A DNA stretch of 64,000 bases. It comes from Achromobacter sp. RTa (GTDB taxonomy: Bacteria > Pseudomonadota > Gammaproteobacteria > Burkholderiales > Burkholderiaceae_B). Position numbers and translations under genes: made by a program. This document shows, in pieces, positions 25,064 through 34,024 of the stretch (its first letter is position 1; every line of letters starts with the position of its first letter). The notes under the pieces were generated by a model. It was not told the origin of the DNA. It did not search any database and saw only the letters and a program-made list of their open reading frames with translations. The stretch covers positions 457,954 through 521,953 of the forward strand of contig NZ_JPYO01000042.1 in assembly GCF_000757485.1 (NCBI RefSeq). Reading direction: 5' to 3'.

Positions 25064-26146
25064 AAACAAGAAATTCATCACATCGCCGTCCTGCACGATG
25101 TATTCCTTGCCTTCGGCGCGCATCTTGCCCGCTTCCTTGGCGCCCTGCTCGCCCTTGTAGGTGATGAAGTCTTCGTAGGCGATGGTTTGCGCGCGGATGA
25201 AGCCGCGTTCGAAGTCGGTGTGGATGACGCCGGCGGCCTGGGGCGCGGTGGCGCCGATCGGCACGGTCCAGGCGCGCACTTCCTTCACGCCGGCGGTGAA
25301 GTAGGTTTGCAGGCCCAGCAGCTTGAAGGCGGCGCGGATCAGGCGGTTCAGGCCCGGCTCTTCCATGCCCATGTCGGACAGGAAGGCCTGGCGGTCGGCG
25401 TCGTCCAGGTCGACGATCTCGGATTCGATGGCGGCGCAGATGGCGACCACGGGCGCGTTGCGCTTGGCGGCGAATTCGGTCAGGCGGTCGAGCAGCGGGT
25501 TGTTGGTGAAGCCGTCGTCGGCCACGTTGCCCACGTACATCGCGCGCTTGGCGGTGATGAAGCAGAGCTGGGCGATGTCGGCCTTTTCTTCGGTGCTCAG
25601 GTCCAGCGCGCGGATGGGCTGGGCCTGGTTGAGCTGGGCCACGCATTTTTCCAGCACGGCGACGATGCGCTGCGATTCCTTGTCGCCGGAACGCGCGGTC
25701 TTCTGGTGGCGCTGCAGGGCCTTCTCGGCGGTCTGCAGGTCGGCCAGGGCCAGTTCGGTCTCGATGACTTCGATGTCGGCGATGGGGTCGACCTTGCCGG
25801 CCACGTGGATCACGTTGGGATCCTCGAAGCAGCGCACCACGTTCACGATGGCATCGGTTTCGCGAATGTGCGAGAGGAACTGGTTGCCCAGGCCTTCGCC
25901 CTTGCTCGCGCCGGCGACCAGGCCCGCGATATCGACAAATTCGACGGTGGCGGACAGGATGCGCTCGGGCTTGACGATTTCAGCCAGCTTCTGCAGACGC
26001 GGATCCGGCACTTCGACCACGCCGACGTTGGGCTCGATCGTGCAGAAGGGATAGTTCTCGGCGGCGATGCCGGCGCGGGTCAGAGCATTGAAAAGCGTCG
26101 ATTTGCCGACGTTGGGCAGGCCGACGATGCCGCATTGCAGAGCCAT
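25055..26146 (-). CDS. ychF: YchF, redox-regulated ribosome-binding ATPase
   Basis: The 363-residue protein belongs to the Obg-related YchF/OLA1 family, which prefers ATP and binds ribosomes. Visible are the P-loop [15 protein letters not shown] at 8-22, DIAGLV, an altered G4 region, a coiled-coil insert (about 130-200) and a C-terminal TGS domain ending in [14 protein letters not shown]. The gene is full length; the island junction lies exactly at its stop codon. It is the last gene of the block read leftward from lolB. Confidence 0.96.
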   Translation of the reverse strand: MALQCGIVGLPNVGKSTLFNALTRAGIAAENYPFCTIEPNVGVVEVPDPRLQKLAEIVKPERILSATVEFVDIAGLVAGASKGEGLGNQFLSHIRETDAIVNVVRCFEDPNVIHVAGKVDPIADIEVIETELALADLQTAEKALQRHQKTARSGDKESQRIVAVLEKCVAQLNQAQPIRALDLSTEEKADIAQLCFITAKRAMYVGNVADDGFTNNPLLDRLTEFAAKRNAPVVAICAAIESEIVDLDDADRQAFLSDMGMEEPGLNRLIRAAFKLLGLQTYFTAGVKEVRAWTVPIGATAPQAAGVIHTDFERGFIRAQTIAYEDFITYKGEQGAKEAGKMRAEGKEYIVQDGDVMNFLFNV

Positions 26147-26192
26147 GGGAATCCTGTGTAAGTACGGTATTGATCGTTAACGTTCTAGTTTA

Positions 26193-26230
26193 CCCCGCCG
26201 GGCGGAATGGGTTCCGCAGGAACGGCGGGG
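26193..26230 (-). terminator. Possible weak terminator after the CPBP protease gene
   Basis: An 8-bp stem (CCCCGCCG 26193-26200 with CGGCGGGG 26223-26230) lies just after the stop of the CPBP gene. On the minus strand it is followed only by TAAACTAG, not a clear T run, so read-through into ychF is likely. Confidence 0.4.
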
Positions 26231-26242
26231 CATGCGGCCCCG

Positions 26243-27028
26243 CTAACCGGCGGCGGTCGGGGCCAGGCGCATGATGAGCCAGATCATCAAAATGGGGCCG
26301 GCATTGAAGATCGAGTGCAGCAGCATGGCCGCGCCGATGCCGCGCCGCACGCGGATCCAGCCGAGCACCAGCCCGGTCAGCCATTGCGGCAGGACCAGCA
26401 GGGGCAGGAGCCAGTATGGCGTCTTGGCGTAGACGAAATTGGTCAGGTGCACGGCGGCGAAGGTCAGCGCGACCAGGTGGAACACCAGGCCGAAGTGCCT
26501 CAGGTAGTAACGGCGCCAGGTCGTGTCCCAGGCTTGCAGGGGTTCGGCGCGCTGGCGCACGCCCCAGCAGGCCAGGATCACGAACGCGGCCAGCAGCAGG
26601 CCCGTCCAGACCTTGGGGCCCCACAGCACCACGGGCAGCATCGCGGGGATCAGCCACAAGGCCTGCTTCGGACGCCGCAGCCCATAGCGGAACAGCATTT
26701 CCTCGACTAGCGGCGCCCAGAGCACGGCGGTCAGCCAGGGAATGTTCGCGGGGTCGAGCCGGTGCTTGACGCCTCCCAGCCCGGCCGCGGCCACCGCCAG
26801 CGGCCCCAGCGCGAGAAGATTCACGGCCCACAGCAGCGCGGCCCAGGCCAGCAGGCGCCCCGGCGAGATGCCAGGCCACCAGTCGGCTGCCAGCCCCGTG
26901 GCGGCCGCCCTTCCGGGCAGGCGCGCGACCGGGTGCGGCTGGCGGATGAAGCGCCAGAAATCCGCGACTTCGCTGCGGAAGCGCAGCTTGCCGCGCGGCA
27001 TGGCGGGCCGGTCGCCAGCGTCCGCCAT
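26243..27028 (-). CDS. CPBP-family intramembrane metalloprotease
   Basis: The 261-residue protein has several hydrophobic segments and the three motifs of the CPBP (Abi/CAAX-like) family: EEMLFR (EExxxR), FAAVHLTNF (FxxxH) and LLHSIFNA (HxxxN). These face a shared zinc site in the membrane. Its start overlaps the pth stop by one base (TGATG). A longer ORF on the same strand (26190-27194) is in another frame and is a shadow. The substrate is unknown. Confidence 0.8.
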   Translation of the reverse strand: MADAGDRPAMPRGKLRFRSEVADFWRFIRQPHPVARLPGRAAATGLAADWWPGISPGRLLAWAALLWAVNLLALGPLAVAAAGLGGVKHRLDPANIPWLTAVLWAPLVEEMLFRYGLRRPKQALWLIPAMLPVVLWGPKVWTGLLLAAFVILACWGVRQRAEPLQAWDTTWRRYYLRHFGLVFHLVALTFAAVHLTNFVYAKTPYWLLPLLVLPQWLTGLVLGWIRVRRGIGAAMLLHSIFNAGPILMIWLIMRLAPTAAG

Positions 27029-27624
27029 CAGGCGTCGTTGCCGCTGTGAAGCTGGCGGGTGGCCAGCGGGAAGTCGCCGGCCAGCATGGCGGGGACGACG
27101 GCGCGGCAGCGGTCGATGACGGCTTCGATCTGCTTCTGTTCTTCGCGGCGCGGCGGGTGCAGGACGAAGTCCGCCACCTGTTGCGCCAGGCCAAGCGTGC
27201 GCGGATGGCCGATGCCGATGCGCAGGCGCCAGAAATTGGGGCTGCCCAGCGCCGCCTGGATGTCCTTCAGGCCGTTGTGGCCGGCATGGCCCCCGCCCTG
27301 CTTGAGCTTCACCTGCCCGGGCATCAGGTCGAGTTCGTCGTGCAGCACCAGCACCTGCTCCGGCGTCAGCTTGTAGAAGCGCGCCAGCGCGCCAACCGCC
27401 TGGCCGGAGCGATTCATATAGGTGGTGGGCTTGAGCAGCAGCACGTTGTCCGCGCCCAGGCGGGCCTTGGCCACCATGCCGAAAAAAGACTTCTCCAGCG
27501 CGAAAGCCGCGCGCAGATCGTCCGCCAGATGGTCGGCGAGCCAGAAGCCGGCATTGTGCCGGGTGGTTTCGTAGTCGGGACCGGGATTACCCAATCCCAC
27601 GATGAGGCGTATGGGAGTAGACAT
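27028..27624 (-). CDS. pth: Peptidyl-tRNA hydrolase
   Basis: The protein has 198 residues. It recycles peptidyl-tRNAs released by stalled ribosomes. Family signatures are present: [19 protein letters not shown] at the N-terminus with the catalytic His and Asn, [10 protein letters not shown], and [11 protein letters not shown]. It lies between rplY and the CPBP gene. A terminator stands between rplY and its start, so part of its transcription probably comes from its own promoter or from read-through. Confidence 0.96.
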   Translation of the reverse strand: MSTPIRLIVGLGNPGPDYETTRHNAGFWLADHLADDLRAAFALEKSFFGMVAKARLGADNVLLLKPTTYMNRSGQAVGALARFYKLTPEQVLVLHDELDLMPGQVKLKQGGGHAGHNGLKDIQAALGSPNFWRLRIGIGHPRTLGLAQQVADFVLHPPRREEQKQIEAVIDRCRAVVPAMLAGDFPLATRQLHSGNDA

Positions 27625-27645
27625 GATGGGGGTGTTTAAACCAAA

Positions 27646-27679
27646 AAACCCTGCGCATGCAAATGCACACGCAGGGTTT
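27646..27679 (-). terminator. Rho-independent terminator after rplY
   Basis: A perfect 10-bp stem (AAACCCTGCG 27646-27655 with 27670-27679) is followed on the minus strand by a run of six T's. It ends transcripts coming from prs-rplY and lies in the 96-base gap before pth. Confidence 0.88.
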
Positions 27680-27720
27680 CGGGCTCAAGCCGCCTGCGGG
27701 CCCATGGGCCCGGAGCGAAC

Positions 27721-28338
27721 TTAGGCGGCCGGAGCTTCGGCTTCGCCTTCCTCGGCGGCAGCGGCGCCGCCCTTGACCACGGCAGTGGCGGCCAGCAGCG
27801 GGTTGGCGTCGCCGCCGTGGGCGACGTAGGTCACGCCCTTGGGCAGCTTGATGTCGGCCAGGTGGACCGAAGCGCCAGGCAGCAGGTCCTTCAGGTCCAC
27901 TTCGATGAACTGGGGCAGAGCGGCCGGCAGGCAGGTCACTTCCAGTTCGGTCAGGACGTGGCTGATGATGGCGCCGCCCAGCTTCACGGCCGGCGAGACT
28001 TCAGCGTTGATGAAGTGGAACGGGACCTTGGTGTGCAGGGCCTGGTTGGCGTCCACGCGCTGGAAGTCCACGTGCAGGACTTGCGGCTTGTAGGCGTGCC
28101 ATTGAACCGAACGCAGCAGGACTTGCTCTTCCTTGGCCGCGCCTTCCAGCGCCATTTGCAGGATGGAAGCGTGGAACTCTTCCTTGCGCAGGGCGTGGTA
28201 GATCTCGTTGTGGTCGAGTTCGATGTTCAGGGGGGCAGCCGTACCGCCATAAACGATGGCGGGAACGCGGCCCGCGCGGCGCAGGCGGCGGCTCGCACTC
28301 GAACCCTGGACGCTACGCGCAGTGGCATTGAATTTCAT
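27721..28338 (-). CDS. rplY: Ribosomal protein L25 (CTC/TL5 type)
   Basis: L25 binds 5S rRNA in the large subunit. The 205-residue protein has the N-terminal L25 domain ([21 protein letters not shown] onward, about 1-95) and the C-terminal TL5-like beta domain found in the longer CTC form, plus an alanine/glutamate-rich tail. I chose the ATG at 28338; the upstream in-frame extension lacks conserved residues. It is cotranscribed with prs, as in many proteobacteria. Confidence 0.95.
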   Translation of the reverse strand: MKFNATARSVQGSSASRRLRRAGRVPAIVYGGTAAPLNIELDHNEIYHALRKEEFHASILQMALEGAAKEEQVLLRSVQWHAYKPQVLHVDFQRVDANQALHTKVPFHFINAEVSPAVKLGGAIISHVLTELEVTCLPAALPQFIEVDLKDLLPGASVHLADIKLPKGVTYVAHGGDANPLLAATAVVKGGAAAAEEGEAEAPAA

Positions 28339-28386
28339 GGATAACTCCAAAAACAATAAATGGCGAAGAGACTCCGCCGGTTGGTG

Positions 28387-28445
28387 CACGGCACGCAAAA
28401 TGCGCGCCGTGTTTGTTGCGCCCTGCCGCGACCAGCAAGGCGCAA
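28387..28445 (-). promoter_or_regulatory. Two hairpins in the prs-rplY spacer
   Basis: CACGGC (28387-28392) pairs with GCCGTG (28406-28411), enclosing a further CGC/GCG pair. TTGCGCC (28416-28422) pairs with GGCGCAA (28439-28445). Neither is followed by a T run on the minus strand. They form the leader of rplY and could bind L25 for feedback control, which is only an inference. Confidence 0.35.
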
Positions 28446-28485
28446 AACTCAGTATCCGGACTGCCCGTCCGAGGGACGCCGCGTC

Positions 28486-29436
28486 TTAGTCGACGAACAG
28501 CGAGCTGACCGATTCCGCGTTCGAGATACGCAGGATGGTCTCGCCCAGCAGCGCGGCGCACGACAGCTGGCGGATCTTGCCGCTGGCCTGGCCTTGCTCG
28601 GAGAGCGGAATGGTGTCGGTGACGACGAGTTCGTCCAGTTCCGACGCTTCGATGCGGTCGATGGCGCCGCCCGACAGCACGGGGTGCGTGCAATAGGCGT
28701 AGACGGCGCCGGCGCCGCGGTCCTTCAGGGCCTGGGCCGCCTTGCACAGCGTGCCGGCGGTGTCGACCATGTCGTCCATGATGATGCAGGTGCGGCCGTC
28801 GACTTCACCGATGATGTTCATCACTTCCGACACGTTGGCGCGCGGACGGCGCTTGTCGATGATGGCCAGGTCGGCTTCCAGCTGCTTGGCCAGCGCGCGG
28901 GCCCGCACCACGCCGCCGATGTCCGGGGACACGACGACCAGGTTCGAGAAATTGCGGCGCCAGATGTCGCCCAGCAGGATCGGGCCCGCGTAGATGTTGT
29001 CCACGGGGATGTCGAAGAAGCCCTGGATCTGGTCGGCGTGCAGGTCCATCGTCAGGACGCGGTCGACGCCCGCCACTTGCAGCATGTTGGCCACGACCTT
29101 CGCCGAGATGGCCACGCGCGCCGAGCGCGGGCGGCGGTCCTGGCGGGCATAGCCGAAATAGGGAATCGCGGCGGTGATGCGGCCGGCGGAAGCACGGCGC
29201 AGCGCATCGACCATCACCATGATTTCCATCAGGTTGTCGTTGGTGGGGGCACAGGTGGGTTGCAGGACGAAGACGTCCTTGCCGCGCACGTTCTCGTTGA
29301 TCTCGACCATCACCTCGCCGTCCGAGAAGCGACCGACGGTCATCTTGCCCAGGGACATATCGAGGTGGTTGACTACGTCCACGGCCAGCCGAGTATTGGC
29401 GGTGCCCGTGAAAATCATGAAGCTATCGTTTGCCAT
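28486..29436 (-). CDS. prs: Ribose-phosphate pyrophosphokinase
   Basis: The 316-residue enzyme makes PRPP from ribose 5-phosphate and ATP for nucleotide, His and Trp synthesis. Visible are the ATP-loop region [20 protein letters not shown] in part, YFGYARQDR, the PRPP-binding DDMVDTAGT and the catalytic flexible loop region [11 protein letters not shown]. It lies downstream of tRNA-Gln and upstream of rplY in the conserved ispE-prs-rplY-pth-ychF order. Confidence 0.97.
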   Translation of the reverse strand: MANDSFMIFTGTANTRLAVDVVNHLDMSLGKMTVGRFSDGEVMVEINENVRGKDVFVLQPTCAPTNDNLMEIMVMVDALRRASAGRITAAIPYFGYARQDRRPRSARVAISAKVVANMLQVAGVDRVLTMDLHADQIQGFFDIPVDNIYAGPILLGDIWRRNFSNLVVVSPDIGGVVRARALAKQLEADLAIIDKRRPRANVSEVMNIIGEVDGRTCIIMDDMVDTAGTLCKAAQALKDRGAGAVYAYCTHPVLSGGAIDRIEASELDELVVTDTIPLSEQGQASGKIRQLSCAALLGETILRISNAESVSSLFVD

Positions 29437-29580
29437 GATGGATGATGCGATGGTCGTTTAAGACACTGACGAGGTGATGCGGGGTGAAACAAAACACCAG
29501 CCGATCCGGAAAATAAAAAAGCTGCTGAACCCGGGCCAGTGTCTTACAGGCGTGTTCAACAGCTTTGTTATGTATTCGGT

Positions 29581-29657
29581 TGGCTGGGGAGGAAGGATTC
29601 GAACCTTCGCATGCCGGAATCAAAATCCGGTGCCTTAACCAGCTTGGCGACTCCCCA
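29581..29657 (-). tRNA. tRNA-Gln (anticodon TTG)
   Basis: A full cloverleaf reads on the minus strand with acceptor TGGGGAG/CTCCCCA, discriminator G and an encoded CCA end. The anticodon stem CCGGA/TCCGG encloses a loop with anticodon TTG, which reads CAA/CAG. The T-arm contains GGTTCGAATCC. Its 5' end lies one base after the ispE stop codon, so it is probably processed from the ispE-prs transcript. It is not the insertion site of the island. Confidence 0.95.
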
Positions 29658-29658
29658 A

Positions 29659-30570
29659 CTATCTTGCAATCCAATTCCGCAACGGATGCTCAGCCAATCC
29701 AGTACAAGCCTGCACTAACCGAAACCGTGGATGCGTTTGGCTGATTTTTTTATCAGCGCCGCGCATTATAGCGGTAATTTCTGTTTTCGCCAAAACGGCT
29801 TCGGAGAGTTCGGAAAACTCGGCGTATAAACACGCACCAGATCCCGACATGCGAACTGCGATGCCCTGAGGCCCCAGCTGTTCAGCAAGCCACCGCGATG
29901 CCCCAAGCACTTCTGGGTAAAGGCGGTAGACCACCGGCTCCAAGTCATTCCTGCCGAAGCAGAAAGTTGGCGAAGCAAGAAAGTCCGCTATTGTGATGTA
30001 AGAAGAATCTCTTGTCAAATCGGGTGCGGAAAAAATTTCAGCGGTCGGCACGCTGGCGTCTGGTTGCGCCACCAGATAGGCGCGCTCCGGCAGCGTGACC
30101 GCCGCCAGCTCTTCGCCCACGCCTTGCGCGAAGGCGGATTGCCCGAATACGAAGACGGGCACGTCGGCGCCCAGCGGCAGGGCCAGCGCCATCAGCTCGC
30201 GCCGCGACAGCCCCGTTCCCCAAAGCCGGTTCAATGCGATCAGCACCGTGGCTGCGTCGCTGGATCCGCCGCCCAGGCCGCCGCCTTGCGGAATGCGTTT
30301 TTCAAGCCCGATCTGCACCCCCTGCTTCGTGCCCGTGGCACGCTGCAAGGCATGCGCTGCGCGCAAGGTCAGGTCCTGCTCAGGCGGCACGCCCGGCAGG
30401 TCCCTGGCGCGACTGATGACGCCGTCGGCCCGCGCGTCGAAATGCAGCGTATCGCAAAGGTCGATGAACCGGAACGCGGTCTGCAGCAGGTGGTAGCCAT
30501 CGGCGCGCCGGCCCACGACGTGCAGGAACAGGTTCAGCTTGGCGGGCGCGGGGACGTCGTAGAGAGTCAC
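29659..30570 (-). CDS. ispE: 4-diphosphocytidyl-2-C-methyl-D-erythritol kinase
   Basis: The 303-residue GHMP kinase phosphorylates CDP-ME in the non-mevalonate isoprenoid pathway. It starts PAPAKLNLFLHVVGRRADGYHLL and has the ATP-binding glycine-rich motif IPQGGGLGGGSSDAATVL. The GTG at 30570 is taken as the start because the conserved N-terminus begins there and lolB ends 7 bases upstream; no ATG is near. The C-terminal 30 residues are less conserved and run up to the tRNA. Confidence 0.94.
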   Translation of the reverse strand: MTLYDVPAPAKLNLFLHVVGRRADGYHLLQTAFRFIDLCDTLHFDARADGVISRARDLPGVPPEQDLTLRAAHALQRATGTKQGVQIGLEKRIPQGGGLGGGSSDAATVLIALNRLWGTGLSRRELMALALPLGADVPVFVFGQSAFAQGVGEELAAVTLPERAYLVAQPDASVPTAEIFSAPDLTRDSSYITIADFLASPTFCFGRNDLEPVVYRLYPEVLGASRWLAEQLGPQGIAVRMSGSGACLYAEFSELSEAVLAKTEITAIMRGADKKISQTHPRFRLVQACTGLAEHPLRNWIAR

Positions 30571-30577
30571 GGCGGAA

Positions 30578-31177
30578 CTAGGGTTGGTTGACGACCAGCC
30601 GCAACAGGATACGGCGACCCGGCTCCAGGCGCTCCAGGACCAGCAGTTGCGGCCCCAGCGCATCGTAGCGCGACAGGCGCGCGCGCCAGCCGCCCTGCTC
30701 GAACGCCACGGGGCGGCCCAGCTCATCGCGGGAGACCTCGGTGGCTTCCGGCTGCGAAGCCAGCTTGCCGCGCAGCCAATCGCGCAGGCCGGACACGGGC
30801 ACGCTGCTGCCCAGCGCCTCGCCGGCCAGGGCGTCGGGGTTGTCGGCGACGAGGCGCGTGCCGTCCGCCTTGGTGAGGCTGGCCGCGCCCGGCCGCCCTT
30901 CCACGCGGGCTTCGGTCGAGCCCAGCGGGTTGGTCAGGTCGAGCACGTAGCGGCGGCCGTCATCCGCCCAGGAGAACCCGCCCTGCACGGCGTTCTGCTT
31001 GCCGCTTTCCTCGTTGACGGTGAGCGCGAAGCGGCCGATGCGGGAAAACGCGTCGGCGCCGGCGCCTTCGATCGGCTTGGGCGTGGTGCAGGCCGCGAGC
31101 AACGCGGCCAGCATCGCCATCAGCGCCCAGCGCAGCAGCATCATGGCATCGCGCGGGCGCGGGACCGCCGGCGTCAC
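30578..31177 (-). CDS. lolB: Outer-membrane lipoprotein receptor LolB
   Basis: The 199-residue protein receives lipoproteins from LolA and inserts them into the outer membrane. A signal peptide (MMLLRWALMAMLAALLAAC) ends in the lipobox LAAC. The mature part has the LolB core (RFALTVNEESGKQNAVQGGFSWADDG, LTNPLGSTEARV). The GTG at 31177 has GGGGG upstream and overlaps the TPR gene; the ATG at 31144 is an alternative. The lolB-ispE pairing is typical of proteobacteria. Confidence 0.92.
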   Translation of the reverse strand: MTPAVPRPRDAMMLLRWALMAMLAALLAACTTPKPIEGAGADAFSRIGRFALTVNEESGKQNAVQGGFSWADDGRRYVLDLTNPLGSTEARVEGRPGAASLTKADGTRLVADNPDALAGEALGSSVPVSGLRDWLRGKLASQPEATEVSRDELGRPVAFEQGGWRARLSRYDALGPQLLVLERLEPGRRILLRLVVNQP

Positions 31178-32997
31178 AGGCTGACCCCCAGGCGCTTGAT
31201 CACGTCCTGGACAGTCTTGTTTTTCGGATCCTTCTGCAGCGCGGCGCGCAGCAGATCGACGGCCTGGTCGCGCTTGCCTTGGGTCCAGAGGACTTCCGCC
31301 AGGTGCGCGGCGATGTCGGCTTCCGGACGCACGCTGTAGGCGCGGCGCAGATAATCGGCGGCCGCGGCGGAATCGCCCATCCGGTACTTGACCCAGCCCA
31401 TGCTGTCCAGGATGAAGGGATCGTTGGGGGACAGCTCGAGCGCCTGGGTGATCAGGTCCAGGGCCTCGGGCAGGCGCTGGTTGTGGTCGGCCAGCGTATA
31501 GCCCAGCGCGTTGTAGGCATGCGCGTGGTCCGGATCCAGCGCGATGACCTGGCGCAACATGCGTTCCAGGTCATCGAGGCGGTTCTGGCGCTCGTAGAGC
31601 ATGGCCAGTTCGTACTTGATCTCGACCGTGTCGGGCATCGCCTGGTCGGCCGCCTCCAGCACCGAGACCGCCTGCGGCACGCGGTCGGCGTCGCGCAGGA
31701 TCTGGGCCTTGGTCAGCACGCCCAGCGTGCGCTCCTCGTCGTCCTGGGGACCGGCGGCGTCGATCATGGAGAGCGCGCTGTCGATCTTGCCGCTCTTGGC
31801 GCGCAGCGCGGCCTGGCGCATGCGCACGGAATAGCGCAGGGTCGGATCGTCGATGCGGCCGAGTTCGGCGATGGCGTCGTCGTAGTGCCCCTGGTCCTCG
31901 GCGATGCGGGCGAGCAGCACGTGGGCGTCGGCGGCCGCGGCGCCGGCGTCGGTCGCGCCCGGCACGGTGGCGCGCTGGCGCTGGTTCTGCACGTCCAGGT
32001 ATTGCTGCAGCAGCGTCTTGGCTTGCGGCAGCTGCCCGGCTTTGTAGGCCAGCTGCGCCTGCATGAACAGCAGATCGAAATCTTCCGGCGCGCGGCGGGA
32101 CATGGCCTGCAACTCCGCCAGGGCGCCGTTGTAATCGCCGCTGTCGGCCAATTGGCCGGCCAGCATCAGGCGCACCTTGCGAGCATTGGGATGGCGGGCG
32201 ATGTAGGCGCGGGCCTCGGCCTGCGCGCGCTGCGGATCCACCTTGGCGCCGTACTCCAGCACGCGCTGGGCGGCGGCCTCGGACTTGGAATCTGCGGCCA
32301 GGGCCGCGCGGGCTTCCTGGGCGGCGCGTTCGTAGTCGCCCGCGGCGGACGCCACGTCCGCCAGCGCCAGGTGCGCGGCGGGCAGCTTGCGCGCGCTGTC
32401 GCTCAGGGATTCGTCCAGGATGCGCAGGGCCAGGCGGCGGTCGTTGAGCCGGCTCAGCACGGCCAGGGCCTGGCCGATGGCCGCCGGCTTGTCGCGGGAG
32501 GCGTCGATGCGGTTGCGCAGCGCCTGGGCCAGGCCCTTGGTCTGGCCATTGGCCGCGGCCAGCGCCAATTCGGTGGAACTGGCTTCCACGTCGTTGGGGG
32601 ACAGGCGCGCCCAGACGCGGGCGGCCTCCAGCGCGCCTGGCAGGTTGCCTCCGGCGAGCTGGAATTCCAGGGCGCGGCGGGCCAGGCGGGGGTCGCTGGT
32701 GTCCCGGGCCAGGCCGAGCATCGTGGTCGCGGCGGAGCCGAACATGCCCCGCTGCGCGGCGATCTCGGATGCCAGCACGCGGTAAAAGATGTCGGCGGTC
32801 AGCGACACGTAGGGCAGCTGGCCGGGACGCAGGCGGATCACCTCGGTTTCAGGCTGACGGCTCTGGGGCGCCATGCGAGGCCCGGTCGCATCGCGGGTCC
32901 GGCTATCGGCGGCCTGCGCCGGCGGGGTCAGTATTGCTGCCAGCGCAAGCGCCAGCGCGGCAATCCCGATGTTCATTGGTTTGAAAGACGACTTCAC
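31174..32997 (-). CDS. Secreted tetratricopeptide-repeat protein
   Basis: The 607-residue protein starts with a signal peptide (MKSSFKPMNIGIAALALALAA ... AQAA, shown in part) and consists mainly of TPR repeats. These include one cluster near 60-330 and a clear set near 490-600 (NALGYTLADHNQRLPEALDLI, SMGWVKYRMGDSAAAADYL). It is common upstream of lolB in this group, where it probably acts in the envelope; the partner is unknown. The GTG at 32997 gives a positively charged N-terminus; the ATG at 32976 is the alternative. It diverges from mutM. Confidence 0.85.
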   Translation of the reverse strand: MKSSFKPMNIGIAALALALAAILTPPAQAADSRTRDATGPRMAPQSRQPETEVIRLRPGQLPYVSLTADIFYRVLASEIAAQRGMFGSAATTMLGLARDTSDPRLARRALEFQLAGGNLPGALEAARVWARLSPNDVEASSTELALAAANGQTKGLAQALRNRIDASRDKPAAIGQALAVLSRLNDRRLALRILDESLSDSARKLPAAHLALADVASAAGDYERAAQEARAALAADSKSEAAAQRVLEYGAKVDPQRAQAEARAYIARHPNARKVRLMLAGQLADSGDYNGALAELQAMSRRAPEDFDLLFMQAQLAYKAGQLPQAKTLLQQYLDVQNQRQRATVPGATDAGAAAADAHVLLARIAEDQGHYDDAIAELGRIDDPTLRYSVRMRQAALRAKSGKIDSALSMIDAAGPQDDEERTLGVLTKAQILRDADRVPQAVSVLEAADQAMPDTVEIKYELAMLYERQNRLDDLERMLRQVIALDPDHAHAYNALGYTLADHNQRLPEALDLITQALELSPNDPFILDSMGWVKYRMGDSAAAADYLRRAYSVRPEADIAAHLAEVLWTQGKRDQAVDLLRAALQKDPKNKTVQDVIKRLGVSL

Positions 32998-33058
32998 GCG
33001 GCCCGTCCGGTTGATGGCACAATCTTCGTACACGCAATTGATGATCTTACACTGGCTC

Positions 33059-33886
33059 ATGCCGGAACTGCCTGAAGTCGAAACCACGCGTCGGGGAATA
33101 GACGCCGTCATCACCGGCCGGACGCTCACGCGGCTGGTCGTCCACGAATCCCGCATGCGCTGGCCCATACCGCCGGACCTGCCCGAGTTGGTCGGCGGCC
33201 GCGCCGTGCTGGAATGCGCGCGCCGCGGCAAGTACCTGCTGCTGCGCTTCGAGCACGGCACCCAGATCGTCCATCTGGGCATGTCGGGATCCCTGCGCAG
33301 CGTCGCCCCGGGCGAATTCCTGCGCAAGCACGACCACGTCGAATGGATCTTCGACCAGGCGGTGCTGCGCCTGCACGACCCGCGCCGCTTCGGCGCGGTG
33401 CTGTGGCACCCCGGATCCGACGGCCCCATCGAGGCCCATCCCCTGCTGGCCAAGCTGGGCATCGAGCCCTTCGACCCGCGCTTCGACGGAGCCTGGCTGC
33501 ACCGCCACTTCAAGAACCACGGCGCCGCCGTCAAGCAGGTGCTGCTGGCGGGCATGGCGGTGGTGGGCGTGGGCAATATCTACGCGTCGGAAAGCCTGTT
33601 CCGGGCCCGCATCAACCCCAAGACCCCGGCCAACAAGCTATCGCCGGCCCGCTGCGACCGCCTGGCGGACATGGTGCGCGCCACCCTGGCCGACGCCCTG
33701 ACTTCGGGCGGCAGCACCCTGCGCGACTACGTCGGCGCCACCGGCGAACCAGGGGCCTACTTCGAGATCCACGCGGCGGTCTATGAGCGGGAGGGCCTGC
33801 CTTGCCGGGTCTGCGCCACCCCGATCCGCCGTTTCGTGCAGGGCCAGCGCGCCACCTATTACTGCCCCAAATGCCAAAGGAACTAA
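33059..33886 (+). CDS. mutM: Formamidopyrimidine-DNA glycosylase
   Basis: MutM removes 8-oxoguanine and related lesions. The 275-residue protein begins MPELPEVETTRRG with the catalytic Pro and Glu after the Met. It contains HLGMSGSLR, the H2TH region (LLAGMAVVGVGNIYASESLF) and a C-terminal zinc finger with two CxxC pairs (CRVC and CPKC). The ATG at 33059 is fixed, because the exposed Pro must follow the Met. It faces away from the TPR gene with about 60 bases between. Confidence 0.96.
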   Translation: MPELPEVETTRRGIDAVITGRTLTRLVVHESRMRWPIPPDLPELVGGRAVLECARRGKYLLLRFEHGTQIVHLGMSGSLRSVAPGEFLRKHDHVEWIFDQAVLRLHDPRRFGAVLWHPGSDGPIEAHPLLAKLGIEPFDPRFDGAWLHRHFKNHGAAVKQVLLAGMAVVGVGNIYASESLFRARINPKTPANKLSPARCDRLADMVRATLADALTSGGSTLRDYVGATGEPGAYFEIHAAVYEREGLPCRVCATPIRRFVQGQRATYYCPKCQRN

Positions 33887-33954
33887 GCCTTCGCCGCCCT
33901 GAAATCACCGGGAAATCCCTGCAAAAACAAGACCATTTGTTTATAGCAAACGTA

Positions 33955-33983
33955 TTGCACAAACACTAACGGCGGGCTATATT
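33955..33983 (+). promoter_or_regulatory. Sigma70-type promoter of the MBL-fold/mha operon
   Basis: TTGCAC (33955-33960) and TATATT (33978-33983) are separated by 17 bases, about 40 bases ahead of the first gene. A dyad GTTTATAGCAAAC stands just upstream of the -35 and could be an activator site, perhaps for the LysR regulator of this cluster. Confidence 0.6.
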
Positions 33984-34024
33984 TCTTCCACACCCCTATT
34001 CCTATAAAAGTGGAAGGAGCCTCC

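Noticed and set aside
26190-27194. 334-residue minus-strand ORF overlapping the CPBP gene
   Set aside because: It has extreme Arg/Ala/Pro content. The other frame contains the complete CPBP motifs.
29581-29657. tRNA-Gln as the island attachment site
   Set aside because: The tRNA is about 4.5 kb from the integrase, and no tRNA fragment is seen at 1-300. The repeat at ychF fits better.
31279-33075. 598-residue ORF opposite the TPR gene
   Set aside because: It is a shadow of the TPR coding strand, with no start signal and His/Gly/Val-rich low complexity.
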